A stretch of DNA of 64,000 bases. Origin: Methylocystis sp. Lineage in GTDB: Bacteria; Pseudomonadota; Alphaproteobacteria; Rhizobiales; Beijerinckiaceae. The first letter of the stretch is position 1, and each line of letters begins with the position of its first letter. The stretch spans positions 1 to 64,000 of the forward strand of contig PERY01000008.1 in assembly GCA_002929055.1 (NCBI GenBank), read 5' to 3'. Below, piece by piece: positions 28,309 to 36,133 of this stretch. Under the pieces are notes generated by a model. It saw only the letters and a list, made by a program, of their open reading frames with translations. It made no database searches and was not told the DNA's origin. Position numbers and translations under genes: made by a program.

Positions 28309-28665
28309 ATGATTTCGCGTCGCGTCATATTCGTTCTCGCGCTCGGCGCCGGCCTCGCCGCCCTTGGCCCGCAAGTGGCCTGCGCCCAGCAGCAGCAATA
28401 TCTCGAGGAGGCGATCGCCGAGACCAAGGAGGCGATCGCCGCCGGCAAGCAGTCGCTCTCGTCCTCCTTCGTCGAACATGTCGACGTGGCCTATGATCGC
28501 GCGCGCAGCGCCGTCTGGCAGAATCCCGTCGAGTCGATACGCAAGGGCATCAAGGCGCTCCGCAAGGCCACGAAACTCGCCAAGGGCACGAATTCCGAGA
28601 AGCGCATGGCCAAGGCGACGGAACAGGCCGAATTCGCGCTTCAGCAGTTCGAATCCGCGAGGTAA
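28309..28665 (+). CDS. small secreted helical protein, possibly SmbP-like
   Basis: This 118-residue protein has a signal peptide ending near VACAQ and an entirely helical mature part with a repeated pattern (YLEEAIAETKEAIAAGKQS, SIRKGIKALRKATKLAK, ATEQAEFALQQFESA). The spacing recalls the small metal-binding protein SmbP of nitrifiers, but most metal-binding histidines are absent, so metal binding is doubtful. AGGAGA lies just before the ATG. A weak hairpin without a T tract follows the gene near 28695-28713. Confidence 0.55.
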   Translation: MISRRVIFVLALGAGLAALGPQVACAQQQQYLEEAIAETKEAIAAGKQSLSSSFVEHVDVAYDRARSAVWQNPVESIRKGIKALRKATKLAKGTNSEKRMAKATEQAEFALQQFESAR

Positions 28666-28766
28666 GCGGGTTCGCCTGCTCACGAACTGACGGGCGGGAG
28701 CCTTTCGCTCCCGTCTCCGCTCACGGGCGCGTCATTCAATTCTTCGTACCCGGCTTTTTCTGACGC

Positions 28767-28795
28767 TTGATCAAATCGAATTGCCGGGTTAGTGT
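28767..28795 (+). promoter_or_regulatory. crtI promoter (-35/-10)
   Basis: TTGATC (28767-28772) and TAGTGT (28790-28795) are separated by exactly 17 bases. The -10 box ends six bases before the crtI ATG, so transcription would begin at or next to the start codon, consistent with a leaderless message. No Shine-Dalgarno sequence precedes the ATG. Confidence 0.5.
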
Positions 28796-28810
28796 CTACT
28801 AATGTTGACA
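28793..28810 (+). promoter_or_regulatory. PpsR/CrtJ operator at crtI
   Basis: TGTCTACTAATGTTGACA matches the PpsR consensus TGT-N12-ACA exactly. It overlaps the proposed -10 box and the crtI start codon, an ideal position for repression. Recognition is by known consensus; binding is not shown. Confidence 0.7.
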
Positions 28811-30331
28811 CTGGCCGAACGTCCCAGCCCGTCGTCCGCGTCTTCGGGCAAGCCCCGGGCCGTCGTGATCGGCAGTGGCTTCGGCGGGCTCGCGGCGGCA
28901 ATCCGCCTTGGCGCGAGGGGCTACAGCGTCACCGTGCTGGAGATGCGCGACGCCCCGGGCGGGCGCGCCTATGTCCATCGTCAAGACGGCTTTACATTCG
29001 ACGCCGGCCCGACCATCGTCACGGCCCCCTTCCTCTTCGAGGAGCTGTGGGCGCTCTGCGGACGCGACATGGCGCAGGACATTGACCTGCGGCCAATGTC
29101 CCCTTTCTATCGCATCCGCTTCGCCGACGGCGCCTGCTTCAATTACAGCGGCGACATGGAGGCGATGCGCGCGGAAGTCGCCCGCTTCTCGCCGGGCGAT
29201 GTTGACGGCTTCGCACGCTTCATGGAGAAAAGCCGCGAAATCTGCCGCATCGGCTTTGAAGAACTCGGCGACGTCCCCTTTTCCTCCCCGCTCGACATGG
29301 CGCGCATCGCCGGAGACCTGATCCGCCTGCAGGGCTATCGCAGCGTCTATGGCCTCGTCTCGCAGTTCTTCAAAGACGAACGCCTGCGCACCGTCTTCAG
29401 CTTCCATCCGCTGCTCATCGGCGGCAATCCCTTCCGCGCCAGCGCGATTTATTGCCTCATCGCCTCGCTGGAAAAGCGATGGGGCGTGCATTTCGCAATG
29501 GGCGGCACGGGCAGTCTCGTCTCTGGCCTCGTCGGCCTCATCGAGGGACAGGGCGGCCACATCCGCTGCAACGCGGAGGTCGAGTCGATCCTCGTCGAGA
29601 ATGGCGCGGCCACCGGGGTTCGTCTCATGTCTGGCGAGACCATCGAGGCGAAGATCGTGGTCTCCAACGCCGATTCCGCCTGGACCTACCGGCGCCTTCT
29701 GCCCGCTTCCGCGCGGCGACGCTGGAGCAATCGCAAGCTCGATCGCGCCAGCTACTCGATGGGGCTTTTCCTCTGGTATTTCGGCACGAGCCGACGCTAT
29801 GAGGACGTCGCTCATCACACTATTCTGCTCGGTCCCCGTTACCGCGAACTGTTGAAGGACATCTTTCAGCGCAAGACTCTGGCCGATGATTTCAGCCTTT
29901 ACCTGCATCGCCCGACCGCGACCGATCCATCCCTCGCGCCGGCCGGCTGCGATGCATTCTATGTGCTTTCGCCCGTGCCCAATCTCGAAGGCGGTCAGGA
30001 CTGGCCCGCCATTTCGGAGCGCTACCGCCAGGCCGTCGCGCAATCGCTCGAGGAGACGATCCTGCCGGATCTGACGTCGCGCATCGTGACGTCCCGCATC
30101 GCGACGCCAAAGCATTTTGAGACGGAGCTCAACGCCTATCGGGGCGCCGCTTTCGGGCTGGAGCCCATCCTTACGCAAAGCGCCTGGTTCCGCCCGCATA
30201 ACGCGAGCGAGGACGTACGCAATCTCTTCCTCGTCGGCGCGGGCACGCATCCCGGCGCCGGACTGCCGGGCGTATTGTCGTCGGCGCGGATTCTCGACAA
30301 GGTGGCGCCGCATGCATCCGTCTTCGCCTGA
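28802..30331 (+). CDS. crtI: phytoene desaturase
   Basis: CrtI is a membrane-associated FAD enzyme that desaturates phytoene to neurosporene or lycopene, the first colour-forming steps of carotenoid synthesis. The 509-residue protein has the N-terminal dinucleotide site VIGSGFGGLAAAIRL, the FTFDAGPTIVT segment, and the C-terminal carotenoid-desaturase signature GAGTHPGAGLPGVL. The start ATG at 28802 has no ribosome-binding site and overlaps a PpsR operator; no alternative start lies before the FAD motif. The 3' end overlaps crtB by 20 bases. Confidence 0.95.
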   Translation: MLTLAERPSPSSASSGKPRAVVIGSGFGGLAAAIRLGARGYSVTVLEMRDAPGGRAYVHRQDGFTFDAGPTIVTAPFLFEELWALCGRDMAQDIDLRPMSPFYRIRFADGACFNYSGDMEAMRAEVARFSPGDVDGFARFMEKSREICRIGFEELGDVPFSSPLDMARIAGDLIRLQGYRSVYGLVSQFFKDERLRTVFSFHPLLIGGNPFRASAIYCLIASLEKRWGVHFAMGGTGSLVSGLVGLIEGQGGHIRCNAEVESILVENGAATGVRLMSGETIEAKIVVSNADSAWTYRRLLPASARRRWSNRKLDRASYSMGLFLWYFGTSRRYEDVAHHTILLGPRYRELLKDIFQRKTLADDFSLYLHRPTATDPSLAPAGCDAFYVLSPVPNLEGGQDWPAISERYRQAVAQSLEETILPDLTSRIVTSRIATPKHFETELNAYRGAAFGLEPILTQSAWFRPHNASEDVRNLFLVGAGTHPGAGLPGVLSSARILDKVAPHASVFA

Positions 30332-31358
30332 TCCCGGTTTCGCGACGCGCGAGGATCACGAGGCCTGCCGCGAGGCGATCCGCCAGGGCTCGCGCTCCTT
30401 TCATGCAGCCTCGCTCGTTCTGCCCGGTCACGTGCGCAAACCGGCCTATGGGCTCTATGCCTTCTGCCGCCTTTCGGACGACGCCGTCGATGTCGAGGGC
30501 GGTTCCTTCACTGCGCTTGCGCGTTTGCGTGAACGGCTCGCCTGCGCCTATGACGGGCAGCCGCACCCCGTTTCCGCGGATCGCGCCATGGCCGATCTCG
30601 TCCGCCGCTACGCCATTCCGCGTACGGTCCCGGAGGCGCTGCTCGAAGGCCTCGCCTGGGACGCTGAAGGGCGCCGCTACGACACGATCCACGCGCTCCA
30701 TGATTACGCCGCCCGCGTCGCCGGCACGGTCGGCGTGATGATGACGCTGATGATGGGTGTTCGCGATCCCCACACGCTGGCGCGCGCCTGCGATCTCGGC
30801 GTCGCCATGCAACTCACCAATATTGCGCGCGACGTCGGAGAGGACGCCCGCGCCGGCCGAATTTACCTGCCGCTTGCCTGGCTGCGCGAAGCCGGGATCG
30901 AGCCGGACGCGTTTCTCGCCAATCCGGTCCCCACGCCGGCGCTCAGGAATGTCGTCGCACGCCTGCTGCGCGACGCGGACGCGCTTTATCGGCGCGCACG
31001 CCAGGGTGTCGCTCATCTGCCGCGAAGCTGCCGTCCCGCGATTCTCGCCGCCGGACTGCTCTATGCGGAAATCGGCCGCGAACTGGAAAGGCGCCATGCG
31101 CTTGATTCCGTCACGCATCGCGCCCGCGTCGGCGGCAAGCGCAAGCTCGCTTTGCTGACGAAGGCGGTTGCGCTCTCGCCCTTGCTTTCGAGCGGCGCCG
31201 CTCTGCCGGCGCTTCCCGCAACGGCCTTTCTCATCGACGCCGTCACCGCCCATCCTTTGCGGGCGCCTGCCCCTGAAATCAATGGCGCCTCCGCGCAATT
31301 CCTGCGCGTGCTGGACATTTTCGAACGTCTCGAACGCGCCGAACGCTACGGCGACTAG
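30312..31358 (+). CDS. crtB: 15-cis-phytoene synthase
   Basis: This enzyme joins two geranylgeranyl diphosphates head-to-head to make phytoene. The 348-residue protein shows the first Asp-rich motif DDAVD at residues 56-60 and the second, NIARDVGEDARAGRIYLP, in the middle, plus the FHAASLVLP substrate segment. The ATG at 30312 lies inside the end of crtI, so translation is coupled. A small membrane ORF follows by two bases. Confidence 0.95.
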   Translation: MHPSSPDPGFATREDHEACREAIRQGSRSFHAASLVLPGHVRKPAYGLYAFCRLSDDAVDVEGGSFTALARLRERLACAYDGQPHPVSADRAMADLVRRYAIPRTVPEALLEGLAWDAEGRRYDTIHALHDYAARVAGTVGVMMTLMMGVRDPHTLARACDLGVAMQLTNIARDVGEDARAGRIYLPLAWLREAGIEPDAFLANPVPTPALRNVVARLLRDADALYRRARQGVAHLPRSCRPAILAAGLLYAEIGRELERRHALDSVTHRARVGGKRKLALLTKAVALSPLLSSGAALPALPATAFLIDAVTAHPLRAPAPEINGASAQFLRVLDIFERLERAERYGD

Positions 31359-31360
31359 CC

Positions 31361-31504
31361 ATGTTGGAAAACTACTTCGGATTGATCGAGATGGCCCTAT
31401 CGTTCGGCATCATCATCAGCCTTTGCGTCTGGCAGCTCTGGTCGCTCGAGAGGGACCGCAAGCGTCTTCGCGTCGAAGAGTCGAAGACGGACGAAGACAG
31501 TTGA
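31361..31504 (+). CDS. small single-pass membrane protein downstream of crtB
   Basis: This 47-residue ORF starts two bases after the crtB stop. It has an N-terminal transmembrane helix (ALSFGIIISLCVWQLWSL) followed by a highly charged cytoplasmic tail (ERDRKRLRVEESKTDEDS). The hydrophobic-then-charged layout and tight linkage argue that it is translated. The stop lies three bases from the convergent crtC stop. Its function is unknown; a membrane anchor or organiser for carotenoid enzymes is only a guess. Confidence 0.6.
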   Translation: MLENYFGLIEMALSFGIIISLCVWQLWSLERDRKRLRVEESKTDEDS

Positions 31505-31507
31505 GGT

Positions 31508-32560
31508 CTACGCTCGCCGCGGCATGCGGAACGGAAGCATCAGGCGCACGATCGGATTAGCGAAGCGATCGAGCGAGAGGCTCTCATTGACCCAATCAGT
31601 CCTCTCGCCGTGGAATTTTCCGCTTATGAGCGAGCGCGAATAAAAGGGCGTATCCTCAAAACTGCGGAGAACCTGCGCGGCGCCGTCATCGGCGCGCGTG
31701 TGTCGCGCCACGCGCCATTTCGTTGGCGGCAGGAGCGCGCGCGGCGGAGGCTCCAGCAACTCGAGGTCGCCGGCGGCGTCGAACCGCATCGCCAGAGACA
31801 ACGGCGACTCCCGGCGCCGCTCTGCGTCATAGAGAATCGCCGCGCCGTCCGACAAAGTTGCGCGAGACCATGTCCAGAATGAAAATCCCCCTTCCAGAGG
31901 CTCGTCGCCGGCGTTGGTGTCGAAATAGGCGTGACCGCTCCATTTGAGAGCCGGCGCGTCGAGGTTGAGCGAGACGCGCGCCATGGGCGCGATCGGCCGC
32001 CAGACATGGCGCCCCTGCGCTTCCAGCATGAATTGCGTTTCGTTGATCGCGCGAGGCTCGATGATGATTTCGCCGCGAATGCGCCTGGGGATCGGCGCCG
32101 AGATTTCGTCGATGCGGATCGCCAGCGCGCCATCGCGCCACTCCAGCGAACTCGGGCCGATGGCGAGCGCGTCGCGTGTGCGGCTGACGTGTTGGCGCCC
32201 GCGCTCCGTCATCGCCCAGCGCGCGCCGCGCGGCCCATAGAGCGCTACATTGACGGCGCAATGATCGAGGGGATCGGCCCAGCCCGACCAGGCGTAATAG
32301 GGCGAGAAAACGCTGCCGATGAAGGCGATGACGGTGAGGCCATATTGCCCGTCGTCGCTCAGCGCGTCGACATACCACCAGCGGTACCCGCCGGGTGGAA
32401 CTGACGCATCGAAGCAAGGTCCGCCGTCAGCGCATTCGCCGCCAGCCGCCCCGAGATCGCCGCCATCGGCACGCCCGGCCCCGGATGAGCGCTCCCCCCC
32501 GCAAGATAAAGCCCCGGGATTTTCGTGCGCGATCCCGGACGCGTGAAGGACGCCATCCAT
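31508..32560 (-). CDS. crtC: hydroxyneurosporene synthase (carotenoid 1,2-hydratase)
   Basis: CrtC adds water across the 1,2 double bond of neurosporene or lycopene ends in the spheroidene/spirilloxanthin pathway. The conserved part runs from PPGGYRWWYVDALSDDG, through FIGSVFSPYYAW and the WSGHAYFDTNAGDEPLEGG block, to a C-terminal basic tail. The start is unresolved. No ATG, GTG or TTG lies in frame between the conserved start and the ATG at 32560, which I used. That start makes crtC overlap the 3' end of crtD by about 200 bases. The true product may be shorter if a rare start is used. Confidence 0.85.
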   Translation of the reverse strand: MDGVLHASGIAHENPGALSCGGERSSGAGRADGGDLGAAGGECADGGPCFDASVPPGGYRWWYVDALSDDGQYGLTVIAFIGSVFSPYYAWSGWADPLDHCAVNVALYGPRGARWAMTERGRQHVSRTRDALAIGPSSLEWRDGALAIRIDEISAPIPRRIRGEIIIEPRAINETQFMLEAQGRHVWRPIAPMARVSLNLDAPALKWSGHAYFDTNAGDEPLEGGFSFWTWSRATLSDGAAILYDAERRRESPLSLAMRFDAAGDLELLEPPPRALLPPTKWRVARHTRADDGAAQVLRSFEDTPFYSRSLISGKFHGERTDWVNESLSLDRFANPIVRLMLPFRMPRRA

Positions 32561-33894
32561 CCGTGCGACGCCTGGCCGTAGATCGCGCCCCCTGTCGCCG
32601 GAAAGAGCCGCGCGAAATCCGCCGGCGTCGTGCGCGTGATCGACTGCGGCGCCGCTTCGATCTCCAGCCCGCAGCCCGCGAGCGCTTGAAAAGTCGTTTC
32701 CTCGCATCGGCGCAACTCCTCTGCCGAAATTTCGCCGGCCCCGTCCACTGCAGGCGCGTTGACGAGCGCGAACAACCTGTCTTCGCCTCGCGGACCGTCA
32801 TCGTCGCCGCGATCCTGTGCGCAGACATAGATTGTCGGATCGCGAGGCAACCGGCGGCGCGAGAAGATATCGTCGAATTCCTGGCGATATTCGCGAGAGA
32901 AGAAGACGTTGTGATGGACGAGCGGGAAGCCGGAGGCTTTGGCGCGCATTGCGAAGGTCAATGCCGACAAGGAAGCCTGCGCGCGGTCGGAGCCGTTGGA
33001 GGCCGATTTTGCTGGCGCGCCGAGCAGTCCGGCGCGCAGCGCCTCAACATCGCCGTTCATGACAACCGCGCCGGCTCTGATGATTTCACCGCACTCGGTT
33101 TCGACGCCGGAGGCGCAGCCGCTCTCGACGAGGATGCGCTTTGCGCCGTCGCCAAAATGGAAGGTCACGCCCTTCAGACGCGCAAGCTCTTCGAGCGCGA
33201 CCGCCAGCCGGTGCATGCCGCCTGCGACCTGCCAGACGCCTTCCATCTCGACATGCGCGACGAGCATCAGGGTCGCGGGCGCGGCGAAGGGCGAGGAGCC
33301 GCAATAGGTCGCGTAACGCCCGAAGAGCTGGCGAAGCCGCGGGTCCGCAAAATATTTCCCTAGCTCGCTCCACATCGTCGCAAACGGTGAGATACGCGCG
33401 AGATTCGGCAAGCCCGAAACGCCCGCGCGGCGCACGAGATCGAACGGGCTCGGGCGCTGAGCAAGCATGAAGGACTCTCGCAAGGTCCGATAAATCAGCT
33501 CGGCCCGGCTGCAAAAGCGCGCAAAGCCTTCTGCTTCCCGCTTCCCTGCGAAGGCGCCGATCGCGTCAATGCTGCGCGCTGGATCGGCGAAAAGATCGAG
33601 GCGTTCATTTTCGCTCCATGCGTGTCGTGCGAGCGTCTCGACGCGATGCAGCGTTACCTCGTCTGAGAGGATTGCGCCCGCTTCGTAGAAAATCTCTTCG
33701 AAAACCCAGGGCATGGTCATCACGGTCGGCCCGGCGTCGAGCCTTGCGCCGCCGGCCTCGACCTCGCGCATCTTGCCGCCTGGAGACCGCGCGCGCTCTA
33801 CGACCGCCACATCGAAGCCGCGCGAGGCCAGGAGGAGCGCGGAGACGAGCCCGCCAATTCCTGCGCCGATGACAACGACGCGCGGCGTTCGCAT
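32359..33894 (-). CDS. crtD: 1-hydroxycarotenoid 3,4-desaturase
   Basis: CrtD desaturates the 3,4 bond of 1-hydroxy (or methoxy) carotenoids using an FAD-type mechanism, and is related to CrtI. The 511-residue protein has VIGAGIGGLVSALLLASRG at the N-terminus, LDAGPTVMTMPWVFE, the segment ATYCGSSPFAAPAT, and the C-terminal LAGGSAHPGPGVPMA. AGGAGG precedes the ATG at 33894. The gene runs divergently from crtE across a shared palindromic operator and is followed by the overlapping crtC. Confidence 0.94.
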   Translation of the reverse strand: MRTPRVVVIGAGIGGLVSALLLASRGFDVAVVERARSPGGKMREVEAGGARLDAGPTVMTMPWVFEEIFYEAGAILSDEVTLHRVETLARHAWSENERLDLFADPARSIDAIGAFAGKREAEGFARFCSRAELIYRTLRESFMLAQRPSPFDLVRRAGVSGLPNLARISPFATMWSELGKYFADPRLRQLFGRYATYCGSSPFAAPATLMLVAHVEMEGVWQVAGGMHRLAVALEELARLKGVTFHFGDGAKRILVESGCASGVETECGEIIRAGAVVMNGDVEALRAGLLGAPAKSASNGSDRAQASLSALTFAMRAKASGFPLVHHNVFFSREYRQEFDDIFSRRRLPRDPTIYVCAQDRGDDDGPRGEDRLFALVNAPAVDGAGEISAEELRRCEETTFQALAGCGLEIEAAPQSITRTTPADFARLFPATGGAIYGQASHGWMASFTRPGSRTKIPGLYLAGGSAHPGPGVPMAAISGRLAANALTADLASMRQFHPAGTAGGMSTR

Positions 33895-33975
33895 CCTCTT
33901 TCCTCCTGCGGCGGCGCTGTGGCCGAAAGGCCGGCGCCGGCGCGCCGAAGAGAATTTGCGCAAAGGCGGCTTGCG

Positions 33976-33993
33976 TGTCAATTATAATTGACG
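33976..33993. promoter_or_regulatory. palindromic PpsR-type operator between crtD and crtE with TATAAT on both strands
   Basis: TGTCAATTATAATTGACG is one base from TGT-N12-ACA. Its core, GTCAATTATAATTGAC (33977-33992), is a perfect 16-base palindrome. The core contains a consensus -10 box TATAAT on the plus strand (33983-33988) and another on the minus strand (33986-33981), so a single site could control both crtE and crtD. The -35 boxes are weak. Confidence 0.65.
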
Positions 33994-34033
33994 CACTATG
34001 CCGACCATCGCAATTTACACACGGGGGCGGACG

Positions 34034-34903
34034 ATGCAGATTGCCGCACGTATCGAAGAAGCGCTGGACCGGGCGGTGACGCAGGCGCAAGGACCTGGCG
34101 CTCCGCCCCTGCTCGCCTCCGCGCTCCGCTACGCCGTCTTCCCCGCCGGCCACCGTATCCGGCCGCAGTTGTGCCTCGCCGTCGCCACAGCCTGCGGCGA
34201 CCGCGACCCGGAGTCCGCGGATGCGGCGGCGGCGGCGATCGAACTGATGCATTGCGCCTCGCTGGTGCATGACGATCTGCCCTGCTTCGACGACGCCGGG
34301 CTGCGGCGCGGCAAGGCTTCCGTGCATGCCGAATTTGGCGCCCCTCTCGCCGTGCTCACCGGCGACGCGCTCATCGTGCACGCTTTCGCAACTCTAGCGC
34401 CGGTCGCGGCGCGCGATCCCGCCCGCATGGCGACGCTTCTGCGCATTGTCGCCGAGGCCGTCGGCTCGCCGCACGGCATCGTCGCAGGCCAGGCCTGGGA
34501 ATGCGAAGTCGCCGTGCCGCTCGCCGATTATCAGCGCGCCAAGACGGGCGCGCTCTTCGTCGCGGCGACGCGCGCGGGGGCCGCGGCTGCGGGCTTCGAC
34601 GCCGAGCCTTGGCGCATGCTGGGCGAGAAGCTCGGCGAAGCCTATCAGGTCGCAGACGATCTGCGCGACGTGCTCTGCGATGAAGAGGAACTCGGCAAAC
34701 CGATTGGCCAGGACGCGGCGCGTCTGCGGCCGAGCGCAGCGGCGCAGCTGGGGGTCAGCGGCGCCAAGTCGCGGCTGGAGGAACTCGTCAAGGCGGCGGT
34801 CGGCTCGATACCCGACTGTCCCGGCGCCGCCGAACTGCGCGTGCTCATCAAGGCGCAAACGTCGCTGTTCTTTCCAAAGCAGCTCGCGCGCGAAGCGGCT
34901 TGA
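34034..34903 (+). CDS. crtE: geranylgeranyl diphosphate synthase
   Basis: CrtE elongates farnesyl diphosphate to geranylgeranyl diphosphate, the precursor of both carotenoids and the bacteriochlorophyll tail. The 289-residue protein has the first Asp-rich motif DDLPCFDD at residues 80-87 and the second, VADDLRD, in the C-terminal half. An upstream ATG at 33998 lies only nine bases after the proposed -10 box. I preferred the ATG at 34034, which begins the conserved helix MQIAARIEEALDRA. Confidence 0.93.
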   Translation: MQIAARIEEALDRAVTQAQGPGAPPLLASALRYAVFPAGHRIRPQLCLAVATACGDRDPESADAAAAAIELMHCASLVHDDLPCFDDAGLRRGKASVHAEFGAPLAVLTGDALIVHAFATLAPVAARDPARMATLLRIVAEAVGSPHGIVAGQAWECEVAVPLADYQRAKTGALFVAATRAGAAAAGFDAEPWRMLGEKLGEAYQVADDLRDVLCDEEELGKPIGQDAARLRPSAAAQLGVSGAKSRLEELVKAAVGSIPDCPGAAELRVLIKAQTSLFFPKQLAREAA

Positions 34904-34912
34904 GCGGCGCGC

Positions 34913-36046
34913 ATGTCGGCCGCGTCCCACTCCGCCCCGGGCGGGCTCGCCGCCTGGCGTGAACGCTGGATCAACTGGCGCAATCGCGTCGTCGCTGACC
35001 CGCGCTTCCAGCGCTGGGCGGCTGTCTCGCCCCTGACCCGCCCCATAGCGCAAAAGCGCGCCAAGGCGCTGTTCGATCTTTGCGCGGGCTTCGTCTATTC
35101 CCAGATCCTGCTCGCCTGCGTCCGCCTGGGCCTGTTCGAGATGCTTGCGGCGGGACCGCTGGACGCAGGCGAGATCGCGGCGCGCCTGAACCTGCCGCCC
35201 GGCGCCGCAGAGCGGCTGCTGCGCGCTGCGGCCTCGCTCGATCTCTTACGCGAATTGCCGGCGGGGCGCTTCGCGCTCGACGATCTCGGCGCGGCCATGC
35301 TGGGCAACCCGTCGGTCGCCGCCTTCGTGGAGCATCACGCGCTACTCTACGATGATTTGCGGGATCCCGTCGCGCTGTTGCGAGGCGAAACGACGACGCG
35401 GCTGTCTGAATTCTGGCCTTACGCCAAAAATCGCTCGGGCGACGAGGCGACAAGCGACGCCTACAGCGATCTGATGGCGCGCTCGCAGAAGCTGATCGCC
35501 GAAGACGTGCTCGACGCCTATTCGTTCGACCGACACGCGTGCCTTCTCGACATTGGCGGCGGCGAGGGCGCCTTCGTCGGCGCCGTCGCCGCGCGGCATC
35601 CCGCGCTGCGACTGAAGCTCTTCGATCTGCCCCCTGTCGCTGACCGCGCCCGCCGGATGCTGGACGCGCGCGGACTGTCACGCGTCGAGGTTCGTGGCGG
35701 GAGCTTCCTTTCCGATCCGCCGCCAGCGGGGGCCGACATCGTCACGCTGATCCGCGTGCTGCATGATCATGACGACCAGACCGCGCTGGCGGCGCTTCGC
35801 GCGGCGCGGGCGGCGCTGCCGCCCGGCGGTACGCTGCTCGTCGCCGAGCCTATGGCGGAAGCGCCCGGAGCGCCCGCCATGGGCGACGCCTATTTCGGCT
35901 TTTACCTCCTCGCGATGGGTAGCGGTCGAGCGCGCCGCAAGCACGAATTGTCGCAGCTTCTGCAAGGTGCTGGATTCACTGGGGTTCGGTTCCTCAAATC
36001 GCCACGCCCCCTGTTTGCGAGCGTGCTAGTTGCTCGGCATGTGTAA
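34913..36046 (+). CDS. crtF: demethylspheroidene O-methyltransferase
   Basis: CrtF transfers a methyl group from S-adenosylmethionine to the 1-hydroxyl group of carotenoids, completing the methoxy end of spheroidene or spirilloxanthin. The 377-residue protein has an N-terminal dimerisation/winged-helix region (LLACVRLGLFEMLAAGPLDA), the SAM motif LLDIGGGEGAFVGAVA, and the C-terminal LLVAEPMAEAP. It is of normal length. Its stop codon lies within the first PpsR site of the bchC promoter, so transcription may continue into bchC as in the classic crtEF-bchCXYZ-puf superoperon. Confidence 0.93.
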   Translation: MSAASHSAPGGLAAWRERWINWRNRVVADPRFQRWAAVSPLTRPIAQKRAKALFDLCAGFVYSQILLACVRLGLFEMLAAGPLDAGEIAARLNLPPGAAERLLRAAASLDLLRELPAGRFALDDLGAAMLGNPSVAAFVEHHALLYDDLRDPVALLRGETTTRLSEFWPYAKNRSGDEATSDAYSDLMARSQKLIAEDVLDAYSFDRHACLLDIGGGEGAFVGAVAARHPALRLKLFDLPPVADRARRMLDARGLSRVEVRGGSFLSDPPPAGADIVTLIRVLHDHDDQTALAALRAARAALPPGGTLLVAEPMAEAPGAPAMGDAYFGFYLLAMGSGRARRKHELSQLLQGAGFTGVRFLKSPRPLFASVLVARHV

Positions 36047-36059
36047 TATTATCTTGACG
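36042..36059 (+). promoter_or_regulatory. first PpsR-type site at bchC
   Basis: TGTAATATTATCTTGACG is TGT-N12-ACG, one base off consensus. Its end contains TTGACG, a likely -35 box (36054-36059). The site overlaps the crtF stop codon. Confidence 0.55.
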
Positions 36060-36067
36060 TTTCAGTA

Positions 36068-36085
36068 TGTCTTTATAGACTGACA
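36068..36085 (+). promoter_or_regulatory. second PpsR-type site at bchC
   Basis: TGTCTTTATAGACTGACA is an exact TGT-N12-ACA. It lies eight bases after the first site, the same gap described for tandem CrtJ sites at bchC in Rhodobacter. A possible -10 box, TAGACT (36076-36081), lies inside it, 16 bases from the -35. Confidence 0.7.
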
Positions 36086-36133
36086 CTCTGTCTCCTGGGT
36101 TTTACGTTGCCAGCGCATCAGCGCGGAAGGCCG

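Noticed and set aside
28691-28713. Terminator after the SmbP-like gene
   Set aside because: A GGGAGC/GCTCCC hairpin is present but no T tract follows; too weak to list as a terminator.
28767-28780. FNR-type site in the crtI promoter
   Set aside because: TTGATCAAATCGAA matches the TTGAT half but only partly the ATCAA half, so it falls short of an FNR box.
28799-30313. A 504-codon minus-strand open frame covering crtI
   Set aside because: It is a shadow of crtI; it is rich in Arg, Ala and Glu with no domain.
33998-34033. Upstream ATG of crtE
   Set aside because: It lies nine bases after the TATAAT in the operator and adds 12 residues outside the conserved protein; the ATG at 34034 fits better, though a near-leaderless start at 33998 cannot be fully excluded.
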